47,542 nt of DNA from Candidatus Parcubacteria bacterium (GTDB lineage Bacteria; Patescibacteriota; Saccharimonadia; Saccharimonadales; Saccharimonadaceae): the NCBI GenBank assembly GCA_023391075.1, contig JAEWBQ010000005.1, positions 1 to 47,542 of the forward strand, read 5' to 3'. The translations under genes and the position numbers were made by a program. Position 1 is the first letter of the stretch, and each line of letters opens with the position of its first letter. Under the pieces are notes generated by a model. The model was not told the DNA's origin, did not search any database, and was given only the letters and a program-made list of their open reading frames with translations. This document shows, piece by piece, positions 16,558-24,020 of this stretch.

Positions 16558-17688
16558 ATGAGGGGTTTTAGAATAGCAATGAATCGGCGCCTCGGCAGTC
16601 TGATCGCGCTTGTTGCGTTGGTTGCTGCGACATTGGCACCAACGGTTGCGCTCGCAGCGCAGCTGACGACACGTTCCGTGGTACTGAGTAGTACATCGGC
16701 TAGCGCGACCGGCGTGACGTATCAAGTAAACTTTACGCCAGTCGGTAATGCTGATGACTTCATCATCGACTTTTGTGGCAACAGTCCGACGATCGGCGCA
16801 ACTTGTGACCCGATTACCGGCCTTGATGTGACTGGCGCGGGTTCGGTATCAAACGGCGTCACCGCCACAACTGGTACAGGTCATCAAATCACGGTCACAA
16901 AGCCAATTACAGGCGGTACTCCGGTATCAGTTGACATCACTGGTATTACCAATCCATCGGCTGCTGGGACGATCTATGCTCGTATCCTGACCTTTACGTC
17001 GGGTAATGCCGCAAGTTATACCTCAACCAGCCCTGGTACCGATGTCGATGACGGTGGTGCAGCAATTTCGATCACTTCGACTGTCGGCGTGTCTGGCTCC
17101 GTGCAGGAAAGCATGACGTTCTGTGCAGCGGGTGCAATCATTACTGCTGCCGGCTGTGGCGGTACACTTACCGCTCCAACATTGCAGCTCGGTGAAACAA
17201 TCGGATCTTCAAAGGCACTGTCATCTAGCGCAGTTAGTACCGGTGACATCTATACACAGATTTCGACTAACGCTGCCAGTGGCGCAGTCGTTAACCTCAA
17301 GAGCGGTGTTGACTGCGGCGGCATGAAGCGCGTCGGAGCTGCAACATGTGACATCGCACCGGCATTACAAACAAATATTGCAATTGGTGAAGCAAAGTTC
17401 GGTGTCCTCGCAAACCCTGACACAAGCAAAGATAGCACGTTCAATGCAACGGGCGCATATCAGACAAAGGCAGGCTCTGGCTACAATGGAACCACTTACG
17501 CACTCAACTGGGTATCGGGAAACGCTACCGGTGTCAGTAGCGTCTATGGTGACCCAATTCTTGATACGAACGGTGCACCCGTTAGCAACAAGACGGTGAA
17601 GCTGACCTTTGGCGCAAGTATTACCAATACCACGCCAGCCGGTCTCTACTCGGCTGACATGAGCCTTATCGCGACTGGTAAGTTCTAA
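16558..17688 (+). CDS. Secreted 'TPAG(x)Y' family surface protein
   Basis: 376 residues from ATG 16558, chosen because GAGGAGGGG lies directly upstream; the ATG at 16537 is upstream of this site and would place it inside the gene. Signal peptide about 1-34 (ALA-AQ). The N-terminal half is paralogous to the 13285 protein ('FIIDFCGNSPT', 'FCAAGAIITAAGC'). The C-terminal half has 'EAKFGVLANP', 'YALNWVSGN' and ends 'TTPAGLYSADMSLIATGKF'. A strong promoter, leader and terminator make it a single transcription unit. Likely surface-exposed and abundant (inference). Confidence 0.77.
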   Translation: MRGFRIAMNRRLGSLIALVALVAATLAPTVALAAQLTTRSVVLSSTSASATGVTYQVNFTPVGNADDFIIDFCGNSPTIGATCDPITGLDVTGAGSVSNGVTATTGTGHQITVTKPITGGTPVSVDITGITNPSAAGTIYARILTFTSGNAASYTSTSPGTDVDDGGAAISITSTVGVSGSVQESMTFCAAGAIITAAGCGGTLTAPTLQLGETIGSSKALSSSAVSTGDIYTQISTNAASGAVVNLKSGVDCGGMKRVGAATCDIAPALQTNIAIGEAKFGVLANPDTSKDSTFNATGAYQTKAGSGYNGTTYALNWVSGNATGVSSVYGDPILDTNGAPVSNKTVKLTFGASITNTTPAGLYSADMSLIATGKF

Positions 17689-17706
17689 ATCAGCATGAAT
17701 ATATAA

Positions 17707-17736
17707 AATAGCGCTCCGCAAGGGGCGTTATTTTTT
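17707..17736 (+). terminator. Rho-independent terminator after the 16558 gene
   Basis: Stem of about 11 pairs (17707-17717 with 17722-17732, two G-T pairs), GCAA tetraloop and a run of six T. Confidence 0.8.
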
Positions 17737-17792
17737 GCCAAACATAAGCGTATCTGCTACGATGGTGAGTAACTACGTAAAGGGGAAAACAG

Positions 17793-18947
17793 GTGTTAAA
17801 AAGACATTTCCAATTAGTTGCGAAAATAGTAATGGTACTGGCAGTGGTGGCTGTCCAATTTGCAGGCTCACATGCGTTCGCTGCGCCGACCACATCGAAC
17901 AATCCGGCCAACACGCTCAAGATCACGCCAGTCCGCAGTGACATCGAGGTCAAGCCAGGTCAAAGTAAGACGGTTGAAATGACAGTGACGAACCTGACTG
18001 GTGCGTCAATCACTGTGCACCCAGGTGAAAACGACTTCATCGCTGGCGACGAAAAGGGCAGCCCAGCGCTGATCCTCGACGAGACGCAGTACGCGCCGAC
18101 GCATAGCCTTAAGCGTTTCATGACGCCGCTCAAGGACGTAACGGTACCAGCAAACAAGTCAGTAACAATTAACGTTCTGATTACAGTGCCTGCCTCAGCT
18201 CAAGCCGGTGGCTACTTCGGCGCGGTACGCTTCGCGCCAGCCAATCCAAGTGGTGGCGGCCAGGTCAACCTGAACGCCAGTGTGGCGTCGCTTATTCTAC
18301 TGACGGTGCCAGGTAATACTGTCGAAAAGCTCGATCTGACTGATTTTGCCGTCCAGCAGCACGGCCAGACCGGCAACTTCTTTAATACAAACGATGATAT
18401 CCAAACGACGATTCGCTTCCAGAGCGACAGCAACGTCCAGGTGGCACCATTTGGTAAGATTTCAGTCACCCAAGGCAAGAAAGTTGTCTACGAAACCGAT
18501 TTTAACAACGGCGACCCGAAGGACATGATTCTTCCGGACAGCTCACGCCGCTGGGATGTACCACTTCGCCAACTTGGTACCTTCGGTCACTACACCGTAA
18601 CAGCTACGATCACCTACGGTAAGAACAACCAGACGATGCAGATTGCCAAGTCGTTCTGGATCGTGCCACAGTGGATGATCATCGCTGGAATTATTGGTCT
18701 GATTGTCCTCCTGGCACTGATTGCCTGGGTGATTGTTAGCCTCCGCAAGAAGGCACAGCGCCGCCGTCAGCCGGTTGCCGCACCTGTAGCCCCCGTAGCG
18801 CCAGTCGAACCAGCGACTCCAGCTACTCCATCAGCTCCCGTTGAACAGCCGCAAGCTCCAACGCAGCCTACGACTCCTGTGAATGAGCCGTACCGCACTC
18901 CGGACAATACGCCTGAGCAGACGCCACCGTCAAATCCTCAGCAATAA
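17793..18947 (+). CDS. DUF916-like membrane-anchored envelope protein with proline-rich tail
   Basis: 384 residues from a GTG preceded by AAGGGGA. Signal peptide about 1-31 (AFA-AP). The first domain begins 'LKITPVRSDIEVKPGQSKTVEMTVTNLT' and continues 'VPANKSVTINVLITVPASAQAGGYFGAVRF', the DUF916-like pattern. A second beta domain reaches about residue 285, a membrane helix spans about 294-316, and the last 68 residues are a basic stretch followed by a Pro/Ala/Thr/Gln tail. The tail would lie in the cytoplasm if the N-terminus is secreted. The paralogue at 14410 has only a short tail, so the two may differ in cytoplasmic partners. TGC-TACGAT at 17754-17762 is a likely -10. Confidence 0.75.
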   Translation: MLKRHFQLVAKIVMVLAVVAVQFAGSHAFAAPTTSNNPANTLKITPVRSDIEVKPGQSKTVEMTVTNLTGASITVHPGENDFIAGDEKGSPALILDETQYAPTHSLKRFMTPLKDVTVPANKSVTINVLITVPASAQAGGYFGAVRFAPANPSGGGQVNLNASVASLILLTVPGNTVEKLDLTDFAVQQHGQTGNFFNTNDDIQTTIRFQSDSNVQVAPFGKISVTQGKKVVYETDFNNGDPKDMILPDSSRRWDVPLRQLGTFGHYTVTATITYGKNNQTMQIAKSFWIVPQWMIIAGIIGLIVLLALIAWVIVSLRKKAQRRRQPVAAPVAPVAPVEPATPATPSAPVEQPQAPTQPTTPVNEPYRTPDNTPEQTPPSNPQQ

Positions 18948-18964
18948 GCGTTGATTCGCTTCCT

Positions 18965-18992
18965 AAGAACGCAGCGTTGTCTGCGTTCTTTT
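18965..18992 (+). terminator. Rho-independent terminator after the 17793 gene
   Basis: Perfect ten-pair stem AAGAACGCAG / CTGCGTTCTT, six-base loop, then TT. It closes the envelope block. Confidence 0.75.
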
Positions 18993-19222
18993 GATTGAGC
19001 TATATTCATCAGGGTTGTCTCTGAAGCGAAACGATAGTATGAACCGTAATCATCCCTAGTCACAAATGCTCCTATTGTATTAATGAAAACGGAGGACTTT
19101 ACTTTAAGGGGTACTATTTCTGAGAAAATACCTTTAGTGTAAGAAATTTCATATATTGCCCTGCTATATCATCCTATGATGTGAAAGTAGCGTAGCGGAA
19201 TGTGCGCGCATGAGGAGGGGCT
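18993..19222. other. AT-rich intergenic region, no gene seen
   Basis: About 230 bases between a terminator and the 19223 gene, distinctly more AT-rich than the surroundings. It holds several -10-like hexamers but no ORF with a ribosome site other than the strong GAGGAGG just before 19223. A regulatory leader or small RNA is possible but unsupported. Confidence 0.4.
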
Positions 19223-19741
19223 ATGAAACGTATTGACGGCATCATCGCAGTACCAAAAGGACTCAAGCGTGAGGCTCGGCGACTCGTGGCTATTGCCTTT
19301 ATGCTCGCACCGATCGGTGCGCTCTCGGCCGTGGCGGCAGTAGGAGTAAACGGCAAGACGTCTTCGAACTTAGAACCGTCATCCGCGGCGTCGGCTGCGA
19401 AGTCCGCTGCTCCATCACTCGCGTCGCCCGCATCGCCGCCAGTGGCCGATCAAGGTCCAGCATCGAGCAAGGCGTCATCGTCTGTCGAACTACACACTAC
19501 GCAGTCCGCCTCGGGCAGCGCACCGACAACACAATTGAAGGTGAATCAGCAGACGGTCGATATTCCGCAGAGCGGCACGGTGCATAAAGTTATATCGAAC
19601 GACAGTGGCACCACGACGCTCGATGTCTCGCATTCCTCATCAAGCGTGAGCGATGGCTCATCATCTTCTACGAGCATTCAACTTAATACATCATCATCTA
19701 CGAGTAGTAGTAGCAGTAGTGACACAAGTACCGGACCGTAA
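19223..19741 (+). CDS. Ser/Thr/Ala-rich secreted or anchored low-complexity protein
   Basis: 172 residues. The ATG is preceded by GAGGAGGGG. A basic N-terminus and a hydrophobic stretch (about 20-42) form a signal peptide or N-terminal anchor. Residues about 45-100 are Ser/Ala/Pro-rich, residues 100-130 contain a short ordered segment 'LKVNQQTVDIPQSGTVHKVI', and the rest is almost pure Ser/Thr. No family is recognised. It opens the block of repeat proteins and may be an envelope linker. The stop codon lies within the terminator-like hairpin that follows. Confidence 0.6.
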   Translation: MKRIDGIIAVPKGLKREARRLVAIAFMLAPIGALSAVAAVGVNGKTSSNLEPSSAASAAKSAAPSLASPASPPVADQGPASSKASSSVELHTTQSASGSAPTTQLKVNQQTVDIPQSGTVHKVISNDSGTTTLDVSHSSSSVSDGSSSSTSIQLNTSSSTSSSSSSDTSTGP

Positions 19742-19753
19742 GGCCCGGTTTTG
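19729..19753 (+). terminator. Terminator-like hairpin overlapping the stop codon of the 19223 gene
   Basis: ACCGG-CC paired with GG-CCGGT around a GTAA loop, followed by TTTTG. One mismatch interrupts the stem. Confidence 0.5.
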
Positions 19754-19763
19754 TGTGGTCACT

Positions 19764-19790
19764 CGACCAGAATTTCCACCACTCTGGTCG
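19764..19790. promoter_or_regulatory. Eight-pair hairpin in the leader of the SGNA-repeat gene
   Basis: CGACCAGA / TCTGGTCG with an 11-base loop, 45 bases before the start at 19835 and between the terminator and the ribosome site. It could be a regulator site or mRNA structure. Confidence 0.4.
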
Positions 19791-19834
19791 GGCGAACACC
19801 CGAGCAGTATCACTAACCTACAGAGGAGGTACAT

Positions 19835-20434
19835 ATGAAAGTGCGAAAAACAGCAACCGCGGTCGCAACATCACTTGGGCTGGTCGTGGGGTTCGCCGCT
19901 CTCGCAGGTGCGGCACCAGTATCAACGGTCAATACAACTGGGCCAGACTCTATTAACAAGGTCAGGAACAGTACGTGGGTCGACGTTGATGTGACAAACC
20001 ACAACAACTTGTCAGCGACCAACTACAACCATCAGGATGCATGGACGGGCGATGCTCATGTCTATGACAACACTCATGGTGGTGACGCACGAACCGGTAA
20101 TGCGATGAACTCTAACTCGTTCCACGCATCAGCAACTGTCGATAACTCAGGTACTGCCGGATCACTCGGCTCTATCTCGGGCTTGGTTGGCGGTGGTGGC
20201 GGTTCGTCATCAGTGAGCGATACGGGTCCTGACTCATATAACTCAGTCAAGAACACGACAACTGTTCACTACGATGTGAACAACACGAATAATCTTCGTG
20301 TGACTAACACGAACACCCAGACGGCTTCGTCGGGTGATGCGAGCGTGGTCCACAATACCCACGGTGGTGACGCTGTGAGCGGTAACGCAAGCAACACGAA
20401 CTCGAGTACTGTTAACTTCAACGTTACTAACTAA
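19835..20434 (+). CDS. Secreted SGNA-repeat (solenoid-like) protein, short form
   Basis: 199 residues with AGAGGAGGT before the ATG and a signal peptide (about 1-26, AGA-AP). The mature protein consists of two copies of a ~60-residue unit separated by a Gly/Ser linker. Each unit starts TGPDS-(I/Y)N-x-V(R/K)N, continues through V(T/N)N-x-NNL and ends with a 'GDAxVxxNTHGGDAxxGNA' block. The same block recurs in the next protein. Asn, Asp, Thr, Ser and Gly dominate, with no cysteine. Such alternating short strands and turns suggest a beta-solenoid or amyloid-like secreted fibre subunit; this is inference. Neither repeat matches the curlin signature exactly. Confidence 0.7.
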   Translation: MKVRKTATAVATSLGLVVGFAALAGAAPVSTVNTTGPDSINKVRNSTWVDVDVTNHNNLSATNYNHQDAWTGDAHVYDNTHGGDARTGNAMNSNSFHASATVDNSGTAGSLGSISGLVGGGGGSSSVSDTGPDSYNSVKNTTTVHYDVNNTNNLRVTNTNTQTASSGDASVVHNTHGGDAVSGNASNTNSSTVNFNVTN

Positions 20435-20459
20435 TAGCAGTAACTGAGATAACAGCTTA

Positions 20460-20488
20460 TGAGGGGCGCAGCCCACCCGCGCCCCTCA
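20460..20488. terminator. Strong hairpin between the two SGNA-repeat genes
   Basis: Perfect ten-pair stem TGAGGGGCGC / GCGCCCCTCA with a nine-base loop. There is no T-run, so it may stabilise the upstream mRNA's 3' end rather than terminate fully. Confidence 0.5.
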
Positions 20489-20527
20489 CCTAGAACTTAT
20501 CTGATATCTGAGTGAAAGGGGAATGGT

Positions 20528-22426
20528 ATGCGGCGACGAGGCTCACGACTACAGCGGATCATAATATCAGGCATGGCTTTGTTGATGGCCGTCGCGTTTC
20601 CTGTTGGGACGCCTCAGGCGTTTGCCGACACAGCCCCCACTAGCTCAGCGACACCTGTCGCACCGACCAGTCCTCCACCAAAACCTGTCTATACATATGA
20701 CGCCACGACAGGTCACTGGAATACTGAAGAATGGGTATACGACGCAAAAACCGGCACCTATCAGCCGGTGATTCACACTAATACGACACCGCCTCCGGGT
20801 ACAGTGACTCCTGCGCCCTCGACGCCTACACCTACGGTGACCTCGCCGACTACGTCTTCGAGCCCGACAAGCGGTACACCGTCGGGTACGACTGGGTCAG
20901 GTGCGGCGTCGACGAATGCGGCGACCAATAATACGATCGGCAATATCATCAATGGTACCTCAACTTCTGGTGCTGCTGGCGTCATCGGTAATACTACTGG
21001 CGGGAACGCGACCAGCGGTAATGCTTCGGCTGCAACAACGTTGACGAATATCGTCAACACCACTACTGGAGGCGGCGCTAATGCACCGGCAACGTTTACG
21101 AGTGACATTAATGGCAACGTCAATGGCAACCTTGTCCTGTATCCGATGATTATGTCGGCGCTATTGCAGGCAGCGGGCAGCAGTCCTTCGTCTGCTAGTG
21201 GTAGCACGACGACATCAAATACCAACGCCACGACCACGAATGGCGTAACGAATAACGTCGACCTCGCAGCCAATAGCGGCAATGCGACGGTCGCGAACAA
21301 TACCACCGGTGGCAACGCCACGACGGGCACCGCCTCGGCGATGGGAAACATTATCAATATGGTCAACTCGGCAATCGCTGCCGGGTCATCATTTATCGGA
21401 ACGATTAATATCTACGGAAACCTCAACGGCAATATATTAGTATCGCCGGACTTTATCCCGAGTCTGATCGCCTCGAATGCAGGCACCACCACGAACGCGA
21501 CGCTTAGTGATACGTCGGCTATTACGAATAATGTCAAACTGGCTGCCACGTCCGGTAACGCGACGGTCGCCGACAATACGAGTGCAGGGAGTGCTACAAC
21601 AGGTACGGCCAAGACGAATGTCGTCTTGCTCAACCTCACTGGCCACCAAGTCGTCGCGCAAAACAGCCTGCTCGTCTTCGTCAACGTGATGGGTACCTGG
21701 GTCGGCATGATCGTCGATGCGACACCTGGCGCGACGAGCGCGGCACTTGGCACTGGTGTGACGACGAATACGGCCAACACGACCAACGTCAATGCTGCGA
21801 CCGATACTTCTATTACGAATAATCTTACCCTTGCTGCGAACAGCGGCGACGCAACCGTAGCGCACAATACCACCGGCGGCAACGCCACGAGTGGCAACGC
21901 GATGGCGGGGGCGAATATTCTGAATATCAGTCAGTCCAATATCGGGCTGTCGGGCTGGTTTGGCATTCTGTTCATCAATGTCTTTGGTAGCTGGCTCGGT
22001 AGTTTTGGGGTCGATACGCCGCCGCAGGGTGGCAGTAGTAATCCTCCTCAAGTATCGACCTCGTCGAGCGGGCCGGCTACATCAGGCACGGTGCCGCAGG
22101 CGATTCAATTCGTCGCTCACGCAGCGGGCACCACATTCTCCCGTCCAATCCTCAGCGGCGCCTCGGATAGCTCAACCGCCACTGACAACGGCTCGTCATC
22201 ACCGGTTGCGGCCGTCGGTTCATCAGACAACCAAGGGGGGGGAGACGGTGGTGCGATGATCCCGTCTAACACAGTGACGATTCCAACGACCATCGCGCAG
22301 CCGCTCCACGTGCCGATGTCTGCTTTTACGGCTGGCACGGTATTTACGGTGATTGCGCTCGCCGGGATTTCACTCCGCCGCATCTATGGCGCGATGACTT
22401 CTGCTGTATTACTTGCAACATCATAA
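20528..22426 (+). CDS. Large secreted SGNA-repeat protein with C-terminal membrane helix
   Basis: 632 residues. Signal peptide about 1-33 (AFA-DT), then a Pro/Thr/Ser linker containing 'YTYDATTGHWNTEEWVYDAKTGTYQPV', a cell-wall-type short repeat. Residues about 130-500 hold four units, each made of NN(V/L)xLAANSG(N/D)ATVxxNTTGGNATxG(T/N)A followed by a hydrophobic Ile/Leu/Asn run and an aromatic 'INIYGNLNGNIL' or 'FVNVMGTWVG' segment. The last part is Ser/Gly-rich and ends with a membrane helix (about 597-620). The block is shared with the 19835 protein, so the two probably co-assemble or have a common fold. Membrane-anchored solenoid or adhesin is inferred. Confidence 0.72.
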   Translation: MRRRGSRLQRIIISGMALLMAVAFPVGTPQAFADTAPTSSATPVAPTSPPPKPVYTYDATTGHWNTEEWVYDAKTGTYQPVIHTNTTPPPGTVTPAPSTPTPTVTSPTTSSSPTSGTPSGTTGSGAASTNAATNNTIGNIINGTSTSGAAGVIGNTTGGNATSGNASAATTLTNIVNTTTGGGANAPATFTSDINGNVNGNLVLYPMIMSALLQAAGSSPSSASGSTTTSNTNATTTNGVTNNVDLAANSGNATVANNTTGGNATTGTASAMGNIINMVNSAIAAGSSFIGTINIYGNLNGNILVSPDFIPSLIASNAGTTTNATLSDTSAITNNVKLAATSGNATVADNTSAGSATTGTAKTNVVLLNLTGHQVVAQNSLLVFVNVMGTWVGMIVDATPGATSAALGTGVTTNTANTTNVNAATDTSITNNLTLAANSGDATVAHNTTGGNATSGNAMAGANILNISQSNIGLSGWFGILFINVFGSWLGSFGVDTPPQGGSSNPPQVSTSSSGPATSGTVPQAIQFVAHAAGTTFSRPILSGASDSSTATDNGSSSPVAAVGSSDNQGGGDGGAMIPSNTVTIPTTIAQPLHVPMSAFTAGTVFTVIALAGISLRRIYGAMTSAVLLATS

Positions 22427-22472
22427 TGAGAGGTGTATACCATTAGGTAGAACGTAAATAGAAGGGCATGGG

Positions 22473-23138
22473 ATGAAAGACTTTCGGCAGTTTATCGCCA
22501 AGTATCCGGCTCAATCATACAAGAAGGGGGAGACGATACTCCTCAAGGGCGATAAACCACGCGGCATGTATATCGTCGAATCAGGACTTGTCAAAGTCTA
22601 CACCATCACCAACAGCGGCGACGAGCGGCTCGTCACTATCGCGCGCGACGAAGAGGAGTTTCCCGTCGGGCTGTCGGTTGGCCTCATCGACCGGGCGCAG
22701 TACTTCTACGAAGCATTTACGCCGTGCCGAGTGCGTATCGTTCCGCCGCATGAGTTTCTGGAGTACACACTATCGGATCGTGAAGTGATGAAGCGCCGGC
22801 TAGTGCGGGTGATCGGACTCTTGCTCGCGACGCACGCCCGCGTGAACGCTCTTGAGCAGTCACGAGCCAGCGACAAGATCGCTGAAACGCTGTTTTATAT
22901 GGCCGGGCAGTTTGGTACGTCAGTCCGTGCGCCGACGGCGCGCTTCAAGCTCAACGTCACGCAGCAGGAAATCGCCAACTCACTGGGCCTGACGCGTGAG
23001 ACCACCAACATCGAGCTCAAGAAACTTGAATCCCACCACATCATCAGTCACACGCGCAAGAATTATATTCTCTATATGGAACGCCTCAAAAAATACCTTG
23101 GTAAAGACGATAGCGATTCTGATACCATACTAAAGTGA
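22473..23138 (+). CDS. Crp/FNR family transcription regulator
   Basis: 221 residues. An N-terminal cyclic-nucleotide-binding-like barrel (about 1-115: 'YKKGETILLKGDKPRGMYIVESGLVKVY') is followed by a long dimer helix and a C-terminal winged helix with 'LNVTQQEIANSLGLTRETTNIELKKLESHHII', the typical recognition helix. The phosphate-binding cassette of Crp (GE(L)...RxA) is absent and there are no N-terminal iron-sulfur cysteines, so it probably senses neither cAMP nor oxygen in the known way. It lies directly after the solenoid protein gene and overlaps the methyltransferase gene. It may control this region, which cannot be shown from sequence. Confidence 0.85.
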   Translation: MKDFRQFIAKYPAQSYKKGETILLKGDKPRGMYIVESGLVKVYTITNSGDERLVTIARDEEEFPVGLSVGLIDRAQYFYEAFTPCRVRIVPPHEFLEYTLSDREVMKRRLVRVIGLLLATHARVNALEQSRASDKIAETLFYMAGQFGTSVRAPTARFKLNVTQQEIANSLGLTRETTNIELKKLESHHIISHTRKNYILYMERLKKYLGKDDSDSDTILK

Positions 23139-23719
23139 AATTATTATCTGACCAAGTCGATGAACGGGAAGTGCAGGTGGTTCTGCGTGAGCTAGAGCGT
23201 GTGCTGAGCGCTGGGGTTGTGGGTGACATCGTGGAGTTCGGCTGCTACGTAGGGACGACGAGCGTGCATCTGGCGAAGCGATTACAAGGTACGGAGCGAC
23301 AGCTATGGTTGTATGACTCGTTTGAGGGCTTGCCACCGAAGACGGCCGAGGATATGAGCCCTGCGGGGGAGCAATTCACGACAGGCGAGCTGCTGGCGAC
23401 AAAAAAGCAACTGCTGCGCAATTTGGCGCAGGCGCACGTGCCGATGCCGCGCATCACCAAGGGCTGGTTTTCTGATCTATCCACCGATGATGTGCCGCCG
23501 CAGGTCGCCTTTGCGTTTCTCGACGGCGACTATTATCATTCGGTCAAGGACCCGCTGAAACTGATTTGGCCACGCCTGAGCCCGGGGGCGATTATCGTCG
23601 TGGATGATTATGCCAACGAGGCGTTGCCTGGCGCTGCGCGTGCAGTCAACGAATGGCTAGGGAGTCATCATGCCGGGCCGCTGCGCGTTGAGCACTCACT
23701 GGCCATCTTCCAGGTATAA
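23135..23719 (+). CDS. TylF/MycF-like SAM-dependent methyltransferase
   Basis: 194 residues from a GTG overlapping the regulator stop (GTGA). The class I fold is visible: 'GDIVEFGCYVGTTSVHLAK' (SAM motif I, about 29-47), 'LYDSFEGLP' (motif II acidic), 'VAFAFLDGDYYHSV' with the metal-binding-type DGD, and 'PGAIIVVDDYAN'. This pattern belongs to the TylF/Methyltransf_24 group, which methylates sugars or related small molecules. The shared transcript with a Crp-like regulator suggests co-regulation. The substrate is unknown; a surface glycan is one possibility. Confidence 0.8.
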   Translation: MKLLSDQVDEREVQVVLRELERVLSAGVVGDIVEFGCYVGTTSVHLAKRLQGTERQLWLYDSFEGLPPKTAEDMSPAGEQFTTGELLATKKQLLRNLAQAHVPMPRITKGWFSDLSTDDVPPQVAFAFLDGDYYHSVKDPLKLIWPRLSPGAIIVVDDYANEALPGAARAVNEWLGSHHAGPLRVEHSLAIFQV

Positions 23720-23720
23720 C

Positions 23721-23747
23721 TTGACATACATGTTGTACTTGTATAAC
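23721..23747 (+). promoter_or_regulatory. Promoter of the AbrB-type gene
   Basis: TTGACA at 23721-23726 and TATAAC at 23742-23747, spaced 15 bases. It is overlapped by the 24-base palindrome. Confidence 0.6.
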
Positions 23748-23751
23748 ATGT
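23728..23751. promoter_or_regulatory. 24-bp palindromic operator, probably autoregulatory
   Basis: ACATGTTGTAC and GTATAACATGT are inverted copies (10 of 11 bases match) around TT. The site covers the promoter spacer and -10 of the AbrB-type gene. AbrB/MazE-type proteins usually bind their own promoter, so repression by the product is likely. Confidence 0.6.
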
Positions 23752-23756
23752 ATAAC

Positions 23757-24002
23757 ATGACACATGAGGCGAAGAAGCATATTCAGCTTGCCGGCACGGT
23801 GACGATCGGTCCGAAAGGGCAGGTCGTGATCCCCGCTGATGTGCGTGAGCACATGGGCCTGCATCCTGGCGACAAGATGATCGCCCTGTACCTGCCCGAG
23901 AAGCAATCGGTCGGGTTCGTGAGTGAAGCACGCCTGCAAGACATGATCGATAAGATGGGTGACCAGCTTGATACGTTTCGTTCAGTATTAAAAGACCAAT
24001 AG
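23757..24002 (+). CDS. AbrB/SpoVT/MazE-type transition-state regulator
   Basis: 81 residues from ATG 23757, nine bases after the -10 box, consistent with a leaderless message; an ATG at 23748 lies inside the operator. The swapped-hairpin DNA-binding domain is obvious: 'GTVTIGPKGQVVIPADVREHMGLHPGDKMIALYL' (about 13-46). The C-terminal part is helical and acidic, likely for oligomerisation. No toxin gene follows, so it is not a MazE-type antitoxin by context. The efflux pump starts 18 bases downstream, so this regulator probably controls the pump with itself. Confidence 0.85.
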   Translation: MTHEAKKHIQLAGTVTIGPKGQVVIPADVREHMGLHPGDKMIALYLPEKQSVGFVSEARLQDMIDKMGDQLDTFRSVLKDQ

Positions 24003-24020
24003 TAAGCAAAGGACATATAC

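Noticed and set aside
19083..19142. 19-codon open frame in the AT-rich intergenic region
   Set aside because: No ribosome site or promoter at the right distance, and no sign of conservation can be judged from one sequence.
20773..21897. Long minus-strand frames antisense to the 20528 gene
   Set aside because: They encode Val/Ala/Pro-biased shadows produced by the repeated Thr/Asn/Gly codons on the plus strand; no starts with ribosome sites.
20600..22300. Apparent direct repeats resembling a CRISPR or minisatellite array
   Set aside because: The repetition follows the protein repeat (SGNA...GGNA) with codon-level variation and long variable stretches; there are no uniform spacers and no cas genes.
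23670..23756. Longer start for the AbrB-type regulator
   Set aside because: It would place the promoter, the operator and the previous gene's end within coding sequence; the AbrB fold begins after 23757.
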